A stretch of 64,000 nt of DNA. Origin: Tolypothrix bouteillei VB521301. GTDB lineage: Bacteria; Cyanobacteriota; Cyanobacteriia; Cyanobacteriales; Nostocaceae. The stretch spans positions 3,568,452-3,632,451 of the forward strand of contig NZ_JHEG04000001.1 in the NCBI RefSeq assembly GCF_000760695.4, written 5' to 3'. Positions 51,712 to 60,972 of this stretch are shown here, piece by piece (the stretch's first letter is position 1; each line of letters starts with the position of its first letter). A program made the translations under genes and the position numbers. The notes beneath the pieces were generated by a model. The model was not told where the DNA came from. It saw only the letters and a program-made list of their open reading frames with translations, and searched no databases.

Positions 51712-53073
51712 ATGGACTGGAAAAAACTCCTAACACCAAAGCGACTCGGTAAAAGAGAACCAGAAAATCTTCAGCTAGATCGTACTTACTTTCAACGAGA
51801 CTACGATCGCTTGGTATTTTCCTCTCCTTTTCGCCGCCTCAAAGATAAAACCCAAGTTTTCACTTTACCAAGAAACGATTACATTCGGACTCGTCTCATT
51901 CACAGTTTGGAAGTGTCTTGTGTTGGTCGTTCTCTTGGTAGAATTGCTGGCTCTACCATTATCAAAAGACATAACTTAGATGAATCGGGGCTGAGTGCTT
52001 CAGATTTTGGTGATATTATTGCTGCTGCTTGTTTGGCGCACGATATTGGCAATCCCCCTTTTGGTCATGCTGGGGAAGACGCAATCCGTGCTGGGTTTGA
52101 TTCTTGGTACAGTACAAATGCGTTCGCTCTTAGCGCAAGCTGTACCCAGCTTATCGCCAGTCTCAATGAACCTCTCAGCACGCATCAAAAAACGGACTTT
52201 GATTTATTTGAAGGAAACGCCCAAGGCTTTCGTATTTTGACAAAACTAGAAATGTCACACAGAGTTGGCGGAATGCAATTAACTTGCCCTACTTTAGCAA
52301 CTTTCACAAAATACCCTAGAGAGTCTTATATCCCACAGCATATCCTCAAAGATTACTCCGGTAGCAGTATTAAAAAGTATGGTTTTTTCCAAGCGGAAAA
52401 AGATTTATTTGCTGAAGTTGCAGAAACAGTTGGACTCATTCGCCGTCACGATAATGCAGCTTGGTGGTCTCGCCATCCCCTAACTTTTTTAATGGAAGCA
52501 GCAGATGATATTTGCTACTCAATTGTTGATGTAGAGGATAGCCATCGCATGGGCTATATCTCTTTTGCTCTAGCTAAAGAATTACTGAATGAAATTGCAC
52601 AACTTGACTTTAAAGACAATGCAGAAAGTGATGCAGAAAAAGTCAAGCATATGCGTGCTAATGCTATCAACAAATTAGTCCAAGAGGCAGCTGTTATTTT
52701 CCTTTCTAACGAAGAAGATATCCTCTCTGGTAAGTTTGACCAACATCTGTTATCTTTAAGTACTTACGCCAAGCATCTTGACGTTATTGCAGAGACAACT
52801 AATAATGATGTCTTCAACCATCCCAATGTTATCGGTATCAGAGTCGCTGGATATGAAGTTTTAGGTAAATTATTTGCTGAATTTGTTGATGCCGTTTTGG
52901 AAAGAACTCAAAAGGGAAAATTTGTTTACCATATGCTTCCTAAAGAAGATCGCCCTACTGCTGAAGAAGATACTTACCAGAAAATTCTGCGAGTTACAGA
53001 TTATATTTCTGGCATGACAGACTCTTATGCCACCAGTTTGTTTCAACAATTGAGTGGCATCACTTTACGCTAA
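51712..53073 (+). CDS. dgt: dGTPase / HD-domain dNTP triphosphohydrolase
   Basis: The 453-residue enzyme hydrolyses dGTP (or other dNTPs) to nucleoside and triphosphate. Typical motifs: DYDRLVFSSPFRRLKDKTQVF, RTRLIHSLEVSCVGRSLG (His), ACLAHDIGNPPFGHAGE (HD), FEGNAQGFRILT and FLMEAADDICYSIVDVED. Residues about 137-149 (AFALSASCTQLIA) come from a 39-bp REP-like sequence inserted in frame. ATG 51712. It lies between the phosphorothioation-associated methyltransferase and a J-domain protein; dGTPases are known to starve phages of dNTPs in some defence loci, so a defence role is possible. Confidence 0.9.
   Translation: MDWKKLLTPKRLGKREPENLQLDRTYFQRDYDRLVFSSPFRRLKDKTQVFTLPRNDYIRTRLIHSLEVSCVGRSLGRIAGSTIIKRHNLDESGLSASDFGDIIAAACLAHDIGNPPFGHAGEDAIRAGFDSWYSTNAFALSASCTQLIASLNEPLSTHQKTDFDLFEGNAQGFRILTKLEMSHRVGGMQLTCPTLATFTKYPRESYIPQHILKDYSGSSIKKYGFFQAEKDLFAEVAETVGLIRRHDNAAWWSRHPLTFLMEAADDICYSIVDVEDSHRMGYISFALAKELLNEIAQLDFKDNAESDAEKVKHMRANAINKLVQEAAVIFLSNEEDILSGKFDQHLLSLSTYAKHLDVIAETTNNDVFNHPNVIGIRVAGYEVLGKLFAEFVDAVLERTQKGKFVYHMLPKEDRPTAEEDTYQKILRVTDYISGMTDSYATSLFQQLSGITLR
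52120..52158. repeat. 39-bp REP-like palindrome inside the dGTPase gene
   Basis: 'gcgttcgctcttagcgcaag' then 'ctgtacccagcttatcgcc' is the reverse complement, with few changes, of the unit at 33832-33870. Its length is 13 codons, so the reading frame is kept. Confidence 0.8.
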
Positions 53074-53093
53074 TAACAGCGATCGCTCATCAG

Positions 53094-54155
53094 TTAAAAT
53101 ATAACTATTCGCTCCAAATCTTCAAACATTTGGTCTAAAAGATCTTCCATCATTTCTTGCTTCCTTTGACGTAAAGCGGCTGGACCGCAGAGAAATTCCT
53201 TAACACTTATTTTCTGTTCGCGAAAATCTTTGACAAAATTGCGAATATCACTAATAACCTCAATTTCGGATTCCACTTGTTCTAACATTTGACCGATAGG
53301 ATCGATTCCTTCTCGATGAGCTTTTCGACAATCGGAGACCATAGCTCCTTCAGAACTATGTTTGACCAACCGCAGTTCTCGTTTCAGGTTTTCATATTGA
53401 GTTTTGAGGAATTCATTTTCCTGCTCTAAACGAGTACATTTTCTAGTCAAGTCATCTTCACTGTTGCTTTCAACAGATTCACCTGCTAGATGTTTTCTTT
53501 CTATCTCCAACAGTCGCGCTAAGTCTCCTTCTTGGTACGCTTTGTTGATTTCCTTCATAATTTCTGTATGGCGCATTTGTGTCTCGCCATCTGTCACCTT
53601 ATCGGGGTGAAAGATTTCAGCTAGCCGTAAAAATGCCTGCCGAACATTTCTTGAACTCTCAGTTTTTGCTCCAGAGGAAAAGTCAATTTCTTGTTGTGTT
53701 TCTTGATATTGATAGTTCTCTTCTTCATGCGATCGCGAATAAGCACTATCGGTTTCATCCACTTCAAAAAGTTCGTCTAACTCTTCATCATCTTCATTAT
53801 TACTGAGTTTGGGACTGATAATTCCTGCCATTTGAAGGTTGCGATAAATTTCTTCAATATCTTTTTTTGTTTTTTTGCCAAATTTTCTTGTATTAAAGAT
53901 TTCGTTAAATAGACTATGGATTTCTTTATCCAGTTCTGCCAATTTCTTAAAGCTAGGACTCGCTCTATGAAATATGTCTGTAGCCAAAGAACGCATTTGC
54001 TCAACAAAGTTGTTTAGTTCTGTTTGTTTTCTTTTGATTTGTTTGAGCAGCCATTGATGCTCTTTCTCTATGGCTTCCAAACGGATATGAATAGAAGACA
54101 GAGCCAGTGTTGTTGTGGTTGTGGTTGGAAATGTAGATCGTGCTTTTTTAGGCAT
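53094..54155 (-). CDS. J-domain protein
   Basis: The 353-residue protein starts at ATG 54155 with a Thr-rich N-terminus. Residues about 25-130 are coiled coil, an acidic linker follows, then a J domain about 160-215 with helix 2-3 loop HPD (RLAEIFHPDKVTDGE) and INKAYQEGDLARLLE. A further coiled coil (about 235-265) and a helical tail complete it. The HPD tripeptide predicts stimulation of a DnaK-type Hsp70. No dnaK or grpE is near. It is convergent with the dGTPase (20-bp gap). Confidence 0.85.
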   Translation of the reverse strand: MPKKARSTFPTTTTTTLALSSIHIRLEAIEKEHQWLLKQIKRKQTELNNFVEQMRSLATDIFHRASPSFKKLAELDKEIHSLFNEIFNTRKFGKKTKKDIEEIYRNLQMAGIISPKLSNNEDDEELDELFEVDETDSAYSRSHEEENYQYQETQQEIDFSSGAKTESSRNVRQAFLRLAEIFHPDKVTDGETQMRHTEIMKEINKAYQEGDLARLLEIERKHLAGESVESNSEDDLTRKCTRLEQENEFLKTQYENLKRELRLVKHSSEGAMVSDCRKAHREGIDPIGQMLEQVESEIEVISDIRNFVKDFREQKISVKEFLCGPAALRQRKQEMMEDLLDQMFEDLERIVIF

Positions 54156-54479
54156 GGAAAAATGTAAGTTCGCTTGAGGTTAACAGGTATCGGGTTAAAT
54201 GCCTCTATCTTTGGAAGAAACACCTACAGGAAAACCTTTATCCTGGTAGGTTTTGAAAATACATATCATGTTATACAAGTGAACCTTACTACATTACTAC
54301 TTTTTTCCCACTTTAAGCACTAAGTAATGGTTAAGGATTTAGAGTTTTTATTCGAGCGAGCCCATAAATCTGGGAACAAGTTCTAGTGCGATCGCTTATA
54401 TGAAGTCATGGGTACTCCTCTTTTGCTAGATTAAGAGATATCAAAACAAATATCTAGGCTATCAGATATTGCTTGCGTT
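54156..54479. other. Intergenic region, 324 bp
   Basis: AT-rich, no gene or repeat recognised; one GCGATCGC site near 54390. Confidence 0.3.
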
Positions 54480-54500
54480 TTGCTTCCTACCTGGCAAATT

Positions 54501-54728
54501 ATGTTGAAAACAGTAAAAATAGAAAATTTCCGTGGTTTTCAGTCATTTGAGCTTGCGACTACACATAGTAACGATTGTTGGATAAGTTTAGCTGACATAG
54601 CCGCTCGGGAAAAAGTAACAGAAGATAGAATTACAATTCAACGTATTGAACGCGAGAAGCAAACGGGTATAGCATTTACGGAACGTGAAATTGTCATTGC
54701 TGCTCAACGGGGAATTGAGGTGCGTTAG
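54501..54728 (+). pseudogene. Internally deleted AAA/OLD-like ATPase gene
   Basis: ATG 54501 starts MLKTVKIENFRGFQSFEL, the typical N-terminus of RecF/OLD-like AAA ATPases just before the P-loop. After THSNDCWISL it jumps to a tail reading ADIAAREKVTEDRITIQRI ... TEREIVIAAQRGIEVR, which I read as the C-terminus of the same kind of protein. All motor motifs are missing. A large in-frame deletion is the simplest explanation. Confidence 0.6.
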
Positions 54729-54856
54729 TGATGAGGAGCAAGTATATAGCCAAAAAGCTGATAGTAGAAGGTAGTTGCATAAAGCTATTATGGAACGTAT
54801 TCTGAATCCACAGCATCCAAACGCGCAAACCTTTGTTAACTGGTTTAAGAATTTAT

Positions 54857-55828
54857 ATGACCTCTAAACCTAAGATTTTTATTGATGGGGAATCGGGAAC
54901 CACAGGCTTACAGATTTACTCGCGTCTCAATCAACGGGATGACCTTGAGTTAGTTAGCATTGAGGCATCCAAACGCAAGGATTCAACAGAACGGGCAAAA
55001 TTGATCAATGCTGTTGACATTGCCATTCTCTGCTTACCTGATGACGCAGCCCGTGAAGCGGTCAGCTATGTTAATAATGATAAGGTAAAAATCCTCGATG
55101 CCAGTACTGCTTATCGAACGGCTGAGGGTTGGGTATATGGTTTTCCCGAACTCAATCCGGGACAGCGAGAGAAAATCGCTAGCGCCCAGTTCGTCAGCAA
55201 TCCGGGCTGTTATCCCACGGGATTTTTAGCTTGTATCCGTCCGTTGATAGCTAAGGGGCTCTTGACTCGCAACTTCCCAGTCACTGTGAATGCCGTATCG
55301 GGCTACTCTGGGGGCGGTAAGAATCTCATCCAACAGTACGAAACTTTCCATCAGAAACAAGTTGAAGGAAAATCACTTTATCCTTTTGGCATTTATGGTT
55401 TGGAGTTTGGACACAAACACGTTAAGGAAATGTGCCAGCATTCGGGCTTGTCTTCACTACCATTGTTTGTACCGGCTGTGGGGGATTTTGAGCAAGGGAT
55501 GCTAGTACAGATACCTTTGCCACTGTGGATTTTAGATAATCCACCATCAGGTAAAGTGATACATGAGGCGATCGCTGACTACTATCAAGGCGAAAAATTT
55601 GTGCAAGTTGCTTCATACCAAGAACCCACCCTTCTGCGAGACGGAAAGTTCTTAGACGCAATGGCAATGAACGGCACCAACATTGTTCAAGTGTTTGTCT
55701 TTGCTAACGATTCTACAAAAGAAGCACTCCTAGTTGCTCGTCTTGATAACTTGGGGAAAGGTGCATCGGGAGCTGCGATACAAAATCTAAATATTATGCT
55801 GGGCTTACCAGAAGCATTGGGATTGTAA
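54857..55828 (+). CDS. argC: N-acetyl-gamma-glutamyl-phosphate reductase (type 2)
   Basis: It converts N-acetylglutamyl phosphate to the semialdehyde with NADPH in arginine synthesis. The 323 residues from ATG 54857 (MTSKPKIFIDGESGTTGLQIY; an upstream in-frame start at 54833 is less likely) contain the Rossmann start FIDGESGTTG, LCLPDDAAREAV, the catalytic Cys in FVSNPGCYPTGF, and AVSGYSGGGKNLI. The short form matches AgrC type 2, as in bacteria with argC of 310-330 residues. It is single in this window, with no other arg gene adjacent. Confidence 0.92.
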   Translation: MTSKPKIFIDGESGTTGLQIYSRLNQRDDLELVSIEASKRKDSTERAKLINAVDIAILCLPDDAAREAVSYVNNDKVKILDASTAYRTAEGWVYGFPELNPGQREKIASAQFVSNPGCYPTGFLACIRPLIAKGLLTRNFPVTVNAVSGYSGGGKNLIQQYETFHQKQVEGKSLYPFGIYGLEFGHKHVKEMCQHSGLSSLPLFVPAVGDFEQGMLVQIPLPLWILDNPPSGKVIHEAIADYYQGEKFVQVASYQEPTLLRDGKFLDAMAMNGTNIVQVFVFANDSTKEALLVARLDNLGKGASGAAIQNLNIMLGLPEALGL

Positions 55829-55915
55829 AGGAAGTAGAAATACCAGAAAGCTAGGATAATAGTACGCTCGTTGGGATCGAACTTGTGTATCGACCTAGCC
55901 CCCCTACTTAATAGG

Positions 55916-56063
55916 CTACGATGGTGTACAGATTTCTAGAAAAGAGATGAAACATTGTGAAAAGGGAGAATTGGAACAAAGTTCCCCCCTTTTTTTAAGG
56001 GGGGTTAGGGGGGATCGAAACCGCTTTTAATGCACAATATAAGACTTGTGTACACCACCGTAG
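55916..56063 (+). mobile_element. MITE, full-length copy
   Basis: It is bounded by CTACGATGGTGTACA and TGTACACCACCGTAG, with the same 148-bp layout and core as the other copies; lies between convergent argC and hflX. It fills most of the 293-bp gap. Confidence 0.85.
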
Positions 56064-56121
56064 TTATTAAAAGGTGTAGGCGCAAGATATAAATTGGGAG
56101 ATTTTTTGTTTTGGAGTAAAA

Positions 56122-57828
56122 CTAGCTAGATGGAACTTGCAAAACCTGTCGGTCGATCGCTTGCAACAATCGCTGTCGTAAAGTGTCTAAACCGAGTTGA
56201 TGAGTTGCTGAAATAAACAGGGCTTCAGGATATTTTTCCTTAGCCAAAGCCAGAGTTTCGCTATTGACTCCGTCAACCTTGTTAAACGCAATTAAAGTAG
56301 GACCGGAAATAGCTGGCATTTCTGCTAACACTGCTTCTACACTGGCAATGTGGTTTTCCCAAGCCGGGTGAGACAGATCGACAACGTGAAGCAAAATATC
56401 TGCTTCCGTGACTTCTTCTAAGGTGGCGCGGAATGCATCGACTAGAGGTGGTGGGAGTTCGTGAATAAACCCTACTGTATCTGTCAGCAGAATTGTCCTG
56501 CGTTCTTGTGTTTCTGGATCTACAATGACTAGCTTTCTTGTTGTGGGGTCAAGGGTAGCAAAAAGTTTATCTGCTACATAAACTTCCGCATGGGTTAACA
56601 CGTTCAACAAAGTAGACTTTCCTGCATTGGTGTAACCAACTAAGGCGACAGCAGGAATTTCTTGCTTTTGTCGCTGTTGTCGGATTCGAGCACGATGCGC
56701 TTGTAATTGATTAACTTCTTGCTGTAGTTGGGCTATTCGTCGCTGAATTGCTCGCCGTTCTGTCTCTAGTTTTGTTTCACCAGGTCCGCGAGTCCCAATT
56801 CCACCTCCTAGCCTGGACATTTCTCGACCTTGACCGCGCAACCGAGGCAGCATATATTCTAGTTGCGCTAGTTCTACTTGCAACTTACCTGCTTGGGATT
56901 GAGCGCGTTGAGCAAAAATGTCCAATATCACTTCAGTTCGGTCTACAACTCGGATACCAATCTCGTTCTCTAGATTGCGGGCTTGGGATGGAGAAATATC
57001 TCGGTCAAAGACAATCAAATTAGCTCCTATTTTCTGTGCAGAAAGAGCAATTTCCTCGACTTTTCCCTGACCGACAACAGTTTGAGGATGGGGACGGCTG
57101 CGCTTTTGTTGCACTGTGTCTCCTACAGTTCCACCCGCAGTTTCTACTAACCTAACTAATTCTTGCAATCCATCTTCAAACCTTTGTTGAGAAATATCAT
57201 CTGTCTTCAATCCCACAAGCAGTACTTTATCGGTGTCAGACAAAATGTCTTGGAATGGCATTCCCACAGCAGATTCGGAAATTTCCCTCTCCCATTCATC
57301 AACTAAATCGTCAAAGTCCTGCTCTATTAAGTTATCTGAACTCAAAGAAGAAATAACTTCCCAAGGTTTCTCCTCATTGGGGACAATGTGAGCTAAGAAA
57401 GCTTTTTTGACTAGATCGGTATTGTCTTTGCCTCGCTTTCCGTCTTTGCCATCAGCTAAGGTTAACACCACTAGAGCATCCAAACGCTGGCGTACCATTG
57501 CAATCAGTGATGCTTCGTCGGGTGGTTCCGATTTGAATTGAGTTGCAATGCAACGAAGACCGCTGAGGCGTTCTGCATCAGACCGGGGGCGCTGTTCGGG
57601 AGGAATTTGAGTTTGGCTTGGTGTTCCTACCGCTACTCGGATGACTTGTCCTCGCCTGTTTATATAGCTGCATATGGGTTGATGAATTTCTGTTGCGATC
57701 GCTGCTACAGCTTGAGCAAATTCAGGTGTAATGAGGCTATGTGAAGGTTCTCTTTGTTCGTAAATTTGTTGCAGTTTCTTAATTTGACTGGATTTTAATG
57801 ATTGAGTATTTCCATGAATAGTTTCCAT
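56122..57828 (-). CDS. hflX: GTPase HflX
   Basis: A ribosome-associated GTPase that splits stalled ribosomes. The 568-residue protein has the HflX-specific N-terminal domain (VGDTVQQKRSRPHPQTVVGQGKVEEI, FDRDISPSQARNLE) and a coiled region (RRAIQRRIAQLQQEVNQLQ). The G domain has P-loop GYTNAGKSTLLN, switch I TLDPTTRK, DTVGFI (G3) and NKVD (G4). The N-terminal 190 residues are a cyanobacterial extension with an (I/V)ATxI-type region. ATG 57828. No hfq or hflKC is next to it; convergent with argC. Confidence 0.93.
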   Translation of the reverse strand: METIHGNTQSLKSSQIKKLQQIYEQREPSHSLITPEFAQAVAAIATEIHQPICSYINRRGQVIRVAVGTPSQTQIPPEQRPRSDAERLSGLRCIATQFKSEPPDEASLIAMVRQRLDALVVLTLADGKDGKRGKDNTDLVKKAFLAHIVPNEEKPWEVISSLSSDNLIEQDFDDLVDEWEREISESAVGMPFQDILSDTDKVLLVGLKTDDISQQRFEDGLQELVRLVETAGGTVGDTVQQKRSRPHPQTVVGQGKVEEIALSAQKIGANLIVFDRDISPSQARNLENEIGIRVVDRTEVILDIFAQRAQSQAGKLQVELAQLEYMLPRLRGQGREMSRLGGGIGTRGPGETKLETERRAIQRRIAQLQQEVNQLQAHRARIRQQRQKQEIPAVALVGYTNAGKSTLLNVLTHAEVYVADKLFATLDPTTRKLVIVDPETQERRTILLTDTVGFIHELPPPLVDAFRATLEEVTEADILLHVVDLSHPAWENHIASVEAVLAEMPAISGPTLIAFNKVDGVNSETLALAKEKYPEALFISATHQLGLDTLRQRLLQAIDRQVLQVPSS

Positions 57829-58288
57829 AAATGGTGCTTGAACGCTTAATAATTAATACTTCCTTTTATACTTATCGTTTTTCCTATGTTCTTTAATCTT
57901 TCTCCAGTCATATTAAAAATATTATTTGATTGATGAAATTCATTTAGAGTGGGAAGAATTCCAATTTGGAAAAAATACCTGGTGATTGCAAATTAGCCCG
58001 CGCAGGCGGGCTTTGTTTGTATAGCCGAGGCAGCGCTGTGCGGGGGTTCCCCCCGTTGTAGCGCCTGCCGTCCACATTTCTAATGTGAGGGAATTTGAAG
58101 CGCCACCTCATATAGAATTGATAGAAGTTTATCATCCAATTTAATTTGTGTTTTTTAATACTATTTCAGTTTACAATCTTTTGTCCGCTAGATAGAAGTT
58201 GGCTGTTAACAATAACTTTATTGTGGGTATTATCTAGATAGATGGTCTCCAATATATTGAATGGGAAAGTCAGTTCGGGTATAACAAT
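57829..58288. other. Intergenic region with an inverted-repeat block
   Basis: A strong hairpin (57990-58015, 'ttagcccgcgcaggcgggct') of the same kind as in the 71-bp repeat is followed by a GC-rich REP-like block to about 58085. A small frame across it is repeat-derived. Confidence 0.5.
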
Positions 58289-58501
58289 ATGAAATTTCAG
58301 ATAGAATGTAGTAGCTTAATCAAACATGAATTTTGCTTAATATGCGATCGACCGATACAGAGAACGGAAGCGAGATTAATTGTCTGTAGCGACCAAGGTG
58401 ATGGTTTTGGTGATATTTGTCCTAAGTGCATAGGTATGGGTGCTTACTGGATAAAAAACCAACTCCAGCATCTCAGTAGTTATCTCAGTAGTAAAGCGTA
58501 A
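58289..58501 (+). CDS. Small zinc-finger-like protein
   Basis: The 70-residue protein starts MKFQIECSSLIKHEFCLICDRPI and has the pattern C-x2-C ... CSDQGDGFGDICPKC, so four or five Cys could bind one zinc. The C-terminus is helical. A similar arrangement appears in zinc-ribbon regulators or phage-like proteins; I recognise no specific family. Start ATG 58289; no partner nearby. Confidence 0.55.
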   Translation: MKFQIECSSLIKHEFCLICDRPIQRTEARLIVCSDQGDGFGDICPKCIGMGAYWIKNQLQHLSSYLSSKA

Positions 58502-59085
58502 TTGAGAGTAGGGTAACTGATAAAAATCCGGTCATGGCTGGACATTAGCTTTAACTAGGTTGCTAAATTTCTATAACTATTATCAATAGGTGACTGAAGT
58601 GAGGGAAGGAAATATTCTCTCTAAGAAAATTCTCAAATTCTTGCATTTTAACTGTTAAAAAATGGTTTTTGGCTTTTGTTGCTGTTATTGCTCCTGAGAA
58701 ACAGCTAATGCGTGCTTTTCTAACAAATTTTAATTAGAAAATTTAGGAAATCTGCTTCTAAAATAGTAAATATAGGAGCAGTTTTTGATATTCAGGTATA
58801 AAAAATTTTATTGATTTTTTTTTCCCATTCGCGTTCACATTTGTTTTAAGTGTGCCATAATGTCACGAGTCGGAATTTAATACCCAATCAGCCCCTTCAT
58901 GGATGAGGGGGCTGAGAGCCTTTTGCTTAGCGCAAATCCCTATTTTTAGGAGGTTGCTATTTATGAATAGTGATATTTGAAACGAGTGACCAAGTTTAGG
59001 TAATTTTACAGGCAATTTTCTAAAAGTGTTTGGAACAAGTTGAAGTTAAAAAAATCATTTTGTAAAAGAGCAGGAAGAAATTGTG
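58502..59085. other. Intergenic region before the glycosidase operon, 584 bp
   Basis: It contains a strong hairpin at 58889-58914 and, further on, a Shine-Dalgarno (AGGAGG 58949-58954) before a 5-codon frame (ATG 58963, MNSDI, stop). The rest is AT-rich. The promoter of the glycosidase/galT operon must lie here. Confidence 0.45.
58889..58914. terminator. Strong hairpin upstream of the glycosidase gene
   Basis: CAGCCCCTTCAT and ATGAGGGGGCTG pair over 12 bp with one mismatch and a 2-base loop. Either the terminator of the upstream gene or a leader structure of the GH2 operon; a weak 'gagccttttgctt' follows. Confidence 0.5.
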
Positions 59086-60972
59086 ATGAACTTATTAGAG
59101 GTAGAAAACCGTCAAGCCGAGCTAAGGTCTCTTACCGAGATTGAGACAAAACCAGACAATGAAAAATCAGCATACCCTCGCCCGCATTTCCAACGAATTG
59201 CTTCTGGAGAAACGACTCCATCTCATTGGCAAAGCCTCAACGGTCTTTGGAAATTTGCGTTTGATGACCCAGGCAAATGCGTTCAACCCACTGACTTGAC
59301 CCAGTGGACTCATGATATAGAAGTTCCATTTGCTCCCGAATCTATCAAAAGTCGTATTGGTGACACGGGATTCCATCCAAACTGCTGGTATGAGAAGGAA
59401 TTTGAAACGCTTCCTGGTCCGGGTAGGTTGCTGCTGCACTTTGGGGCTGTAGACTATCGCGCTCGTGTCTGGGTAAACGACAGTTATATAGCCGAGCATG
59501 AAGGCGGACATACTCCTTTCACTCTGGATATTACTCATGTTTTAAATGACAGTGGAATAACAAAAGTCACTGTCTGGGCGCAGGACGATCCTCAGGATCT
59601 TGCCAAACCTCGCGGTAAGCAGGATTGGCAGCGGGAACCGCACAGTATTTGGTATCCTCGCACAACTGGTATTTGGCAAACTGTTTGGGTTGAGCGTGTA
59701 GGTACCACTTATATAGATCATATCCGGTGGACTCCTGACTTTGAGCGGTGGGAAATTGGTTGTTTTGCTGCACTTGCGGGTAATGTACCTGCTTCAGGCG
59801 TACAAATAAAGGTGAAACTCAATGTTGGCGATCGCATTCTCGTGAATGACACCTATGAAGTGTTCAACGGGGAGATTAGCCGCCGCCTCGCTCTTGCCGA
59901 TCCTGGTATTGATGACTACCGCAATGAATTGTTGTGGAGCCCAGAAAAGCCAACACTTATTAATGCTGATATTGAACTGTGGTATGAAGATCAACTTCTA
60001 GACAAAGTCAAAACTTACACTGCAATGCGAACTGTTAGCATACAGCGCGATCGCTTTATGCTTAACGGTCGTCCCTACTATTTACGGCTGGTTCTAGACC
60101 AAGGCTACTGGCAAGATAGTCTCATGACACCACCTGATGATGATGCATTGCGGCAGGATATAGAACTCACTAAAGCAATGGGTTTCAACGGAGTCCGCAA
60201 GCACCAAAAAATTGAAGACCCCCGCTTTTTATATTGGGCAGACGTGTTAGGGTTGTTAGTATGGGAGGAGATGCCCAGCGCTTACCGATTCACAAATAAA
60301 GCGGTAGAACGCATGACGCATGAGTGGACTGAAGTCATCAAGCGCGATGTCAATCATCCTTGTATTGTGGCGTGGGTACCGTTTAATGAATCTTGGGGAG
60401 TTCCGAACCTGGTTGAAACAAAGGCTCATCAGAACTACGTTTTAGCAATGTATCACTTGACCAAGACCCTCGACCCAACTCGCCCAGTTATTGGTAACGA
60501 TGGCTGGGAAAGTACAGATACGGATATTCTTGCCATCCATGACTACGACACCAATCCGCAGCACTTGGCTCATCGTTATGGACCTGAAGTCAAGCTATCA
60601 GATTTATTTGAACGCAAGCGTCCTGGAGGGCGTATTCTGACGCTCGACAACTATCCCCATCAAGGACAGCCTATCATGCTAACCGAGTTTGGCGGTATAG
60701 CTTATGCTCCCGATGACAAACCTGAAGCTCACAAAATTTGGGGCTACGAACGCTGCTGGAATATCTCCGAACTACAAATGAAATATGCTGCGCTACTAGA
60801 AACTATCAATAATATTGAGATATTTAGTGGATTTTGTTATACGCAGTTAACGGATACCTTCCAAGAAGCTAATGGGTTGTTATACGCCGATCGCACGCCT
60901 AAAATTCCTCTGGAGGCGATCCGTGCTGCGACCCTCTCAGGAGAAGGATTATGTACTCCCACACACTGTTAA
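59086..60972 (+). CDS. Glycoside hydrolase family 2 protein (beta-galactosidase-like)
   Basis: The 628-residue protein has the GH2 layout: an N-terminal jelly-roll sugar-binding domain (YPRPHFQRI ... WQSLNGLWKFAFDDPG, CWYEKEF), a beta-sandwich (about 210-310), then the TIM barrel. The acid/base Glu is in WVPFNESWGVP and the nucleophile Glu in IMLTEFGGIAY. It lacks a signal peptide, so it is cytosolic. ATG 59086 (GTG 59083 just before it) has AGGAAG at 59072. Its last 22 bp overlap galT, which strongly links it to galactose metabolism, though the exact substrate (galactoside, glucuronide or mannoside) is not readable. Confidence 0.88.
   Translation: MNLLEVENRQAELRSLTEIETKPDNEKSAYPRPHFQRIASGETTPSHWQSLNGLWKFAFDDPGKCVQPTDLTQWTHDIEVPFAPESIKSRIGDTGFHPNCWYEKEFETLPGPGRLLLHFGAVDYRARVWVNDSYIAEHEGGHTPFTLDITHVLNDSGITKVTVWAQDDPQDLAKPRGKQDWQREPHSIWYPRTTGIWQTVWVERVGTTYIDHIRWTPDFERWEIGCFAALAGNVPASGVQIKVKLNVGDRILVNDTYEVFNGEISRRLALADPGIDDYRNELLWSPEKPTLINADIELWYEDQLLDKVKTYTAMRTVSIQRDRFMLNGRPYYLRLVLDQGYWQDSLMTPPDDDALRQDIELTKAMGFNGVRKHQKIEDPRFLYWADVLGLLVWEEMPSAYRFTNKAVERMTHEWTEVIKRDVNHPCIVAWVPFNESWGVPNLVETKAHQNYVLAMYHLTKTLDPTRPVIGNDGWESTDTDILAIHDYDTNPQHLAHRYGPEVKLSDLFERKRPGGRILTLDNYPHQGQPIMLTEFGGIAYAPDDKPEAHKIWGYERCWNISELQMKYAALLETINNIEIFSGFCYTQLTDTFQEANGLLYADRTPKIPLEAIRAATLSGEGLCTPTHC

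Noticed and set aside
57944..58135. 63-codon gene upstream of hflX
   Set aside because: Most of it is translated inverted-repeat sequence (reads like AL-PRLYKQSPPARANLQ).
58889..58980. TPP riboswitch, because of a 'ctgagag' word
   Set aside because: The word is part of a simple hairpin; the second conserved region of THI boxes is missing and the downstream genes are a glycosidase and galT.
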